DNA of 5,893 nucleotides, from the NCBI GenBank assembly GCA_031282235.1, contig JAITED010000116.1:1-5893 (forward strand). The letters run 5' to 3'. The translations under genes and the position numbers were made by a program. The stretch is from Propionibacteriaceae bacterium. Lineage in GTDB: Bacteria > Actinomycetota > Actinomycetes > Propionibacteriales > Propionibacteriaceae. The notes beneath the pieces are model-generated. The model saw only the letters and a program-made list of their open reading frames with translations. It was not told the DNA's origin and ran no database searches. Positions 5,193-5,893 of the stretch are shown one piece after another; position 1 is the first letter of the stretch, and every line of letters starts with the position of its first letter.

Positions 5193-5893
5193 GTGAGCGA
5201 TCAAACCGAGCAAACTCAGGTAGCGCAGGTGGCGCAGGCTGCAGCAGCCACGTTTGGTGATGGCCCCGGTGCCACCGATATTGCTGAGACCAAAGCCCCG
5301 ATGAGTGTTACGGCTGCGGCCACAAAGCTGCGGGAAGCGTTAGCGCAGGTGCAGCGGGTGATTGTTGGTCAAGAGCATCTGGTGGAACAGTTGATGGTCG
5401 GGCTGCTGGGGCGCGGACATATCCTGCTGGAGGGGGTGCCGGGTACGGCCAAAACTTTAGCGGTACGCACGTTCGCTACTGTGGTGGGCGGGTCGTTCGC
5501 TCGGGTGCAGTTCACCCCGGATTTGGTGCCCTCCGACATTGTGGGCACTAGGGTCTACTCGGCGGCCAAAGAGACTTTCGATGTGGAGTTGGGCCCCGTA
5601 TTCGTAAACTTCGTGCTGGCCGACGAAATCAACCGCGCCCCCGCCAAGGTGCAGGCGGCGATGTTGGAGTTGATGGCTGAGAAGCAGGTGTCTATCGGCG
5701 GCACCACGTATCCGGTGCAATCCCCATTTATCGTTATCGCCACCCAAAACCCGGTGGAGTCCGAGGGGGTGTATCCGCTGCCGGAAGCGCAACGCGACCG
5801 CTTCTTGTTGAAAGTGGACGTGCCCTACCCGAAAGGTAGCGAGGAGTTAGAGATTTTGCGGCGGATGTCGATTGAGGCCCCCGTGCCAGATCG
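5193..5893 (+). CDS. MoxR-family AAA+ ATPase, N-terminal 233 residues; 3' end outside window
   Basis: MoxR proteins are cytoplasmic AAA+ ATPases thought to act as chaperones that remodel or help assemble partner proteins, usually encoded beside DUF58 and von Willebrand factor A-domain proteins. The frame is open to the window end. The visible part holds VIVGQEHLVE, Walker A GVPGTAKT (81-88), Walker B LADEIN (142-147), RAPAKVQAAMLELMAEKQVSIGG split around residue 160, sensor 1 in ATQNP (N186), and the arginine region EAQRDRF (198-204), where most relatives have QLDRF. Residues 1 to about 43 form a non-conserved Gln/Ala-rich extension. The GTG start rests on GGGAG at 5181-5185; a shorter form from ATG 5301 (Met37) would give a more typical MoxR N-terminus. 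It is divergent from the pseudokinase-like gene, and its downstream operon partners cannot be seen. Confidence 0.93.
   Translation, partial: MSDQTEQTQVAQVAQAAAATFGDGPGATDIAETKAPMSVTAAATKLREALAQVQRVIVGQEHLVEQLMVGLLGRGHILLEGVPGTAKTLAVRTFATVVGGSFARVQFTPDLVPSDIVGTRVYSAAKETFDVELGPVFVNFVLADEINRAPAKVQAAMLELMAEKQVSIGGTTYPVQSPFIVIATQNPVESEGVYPLPEAQRDRFLLKVDVPYPKGSEELEILRRMSIEAPVPD

Noticed and set aside
5457..5792. Minus-strand open frame inside moxR
   Set aside because: It is antisense to Walker A/Walker B/sensor coding sequence with intact MoxR motifs, hence a shadow.

Overview
This window looks like chromosomal core sequence of a moderately GC-rich actinobacterium (Actinomycetota). Three things support that: the gene order prfB-ftsE-ftsX-cell wall hydrolase-smpB, the actinobacterial style of the RF2, FtsE and SmpB sequences, and a MoxR ATPase close by. 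TTA codons are used freely, for example in the hydrolase and moxR genes, which argues against a very high-GC streptomycete. A member of the Actinomycetales would fit, but genus and family cannot be fixed from the sequence alone.

Layout. (1) Positions 1-402: the 3' end of prfB, peptide chain release factor 2, including the GGQ motif. (2) Positions 403-646: an AT-richer intergenic region with a 14-bp tandem repeat at 20-bp period, a good sigma-70/sigA-type promoter (TTGACT, 17-bp spacer, TAGATT), and a small perfect hairpin in the predicted 5' leader of ftsE. (3) Positions 647-4036: a tight four-gene cluster on the + strand. ftsE and ftsX encode the divisome ABC complex. Next come a secreted coiled-coil M23 (LytM-type) peptidoglycan endopeptidase and smpB, the tmRNA partner, which starts 3 bases after the hydrolase stop. 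(4) Positions 4067-5011, minus strand: a convergent membrane protein that I read as a degenerate, isolated kinase N-lobe followed by one transmembrane helix and a Ser/Pro-rich outer tail. A possible imperfect terminator hairpin lies between it and smpB. (5) Positions 5012-5192: a short divergent intergenic region. (6) Positions 5193-5893: the 5' part of a moxR AAA+ ATPase gene that runs off the window end.

How the genes work together. FtsE hydrolyses ATP in the cytoplasm. FtsX carries the resulting conformational change across the membrane through its large extracytoplasmic loop. The secreted coiled-coil peptidase encoded next door is the obvious candidate for the FtsEX-controlled hydrolase that splits septal peptidoglycan. 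In other bacteria the same job is done by PcsB (CHAP), RipC (NlpC/P60), CwlO (NlpC/P60) or EnvC, which activates amidases. Here the partner is an M23 enzyme with all its catalytic residues, so it should cut by itself. The two translation-quality genes, prfB and smpB, flank the division module.

Most of the window is conserved housekeeping sequence. The least ordinary element is the truncated pseudokinase-like membrane protein. I see no mobile elements, CRISPR arrays, tRNAs or rRNAs.
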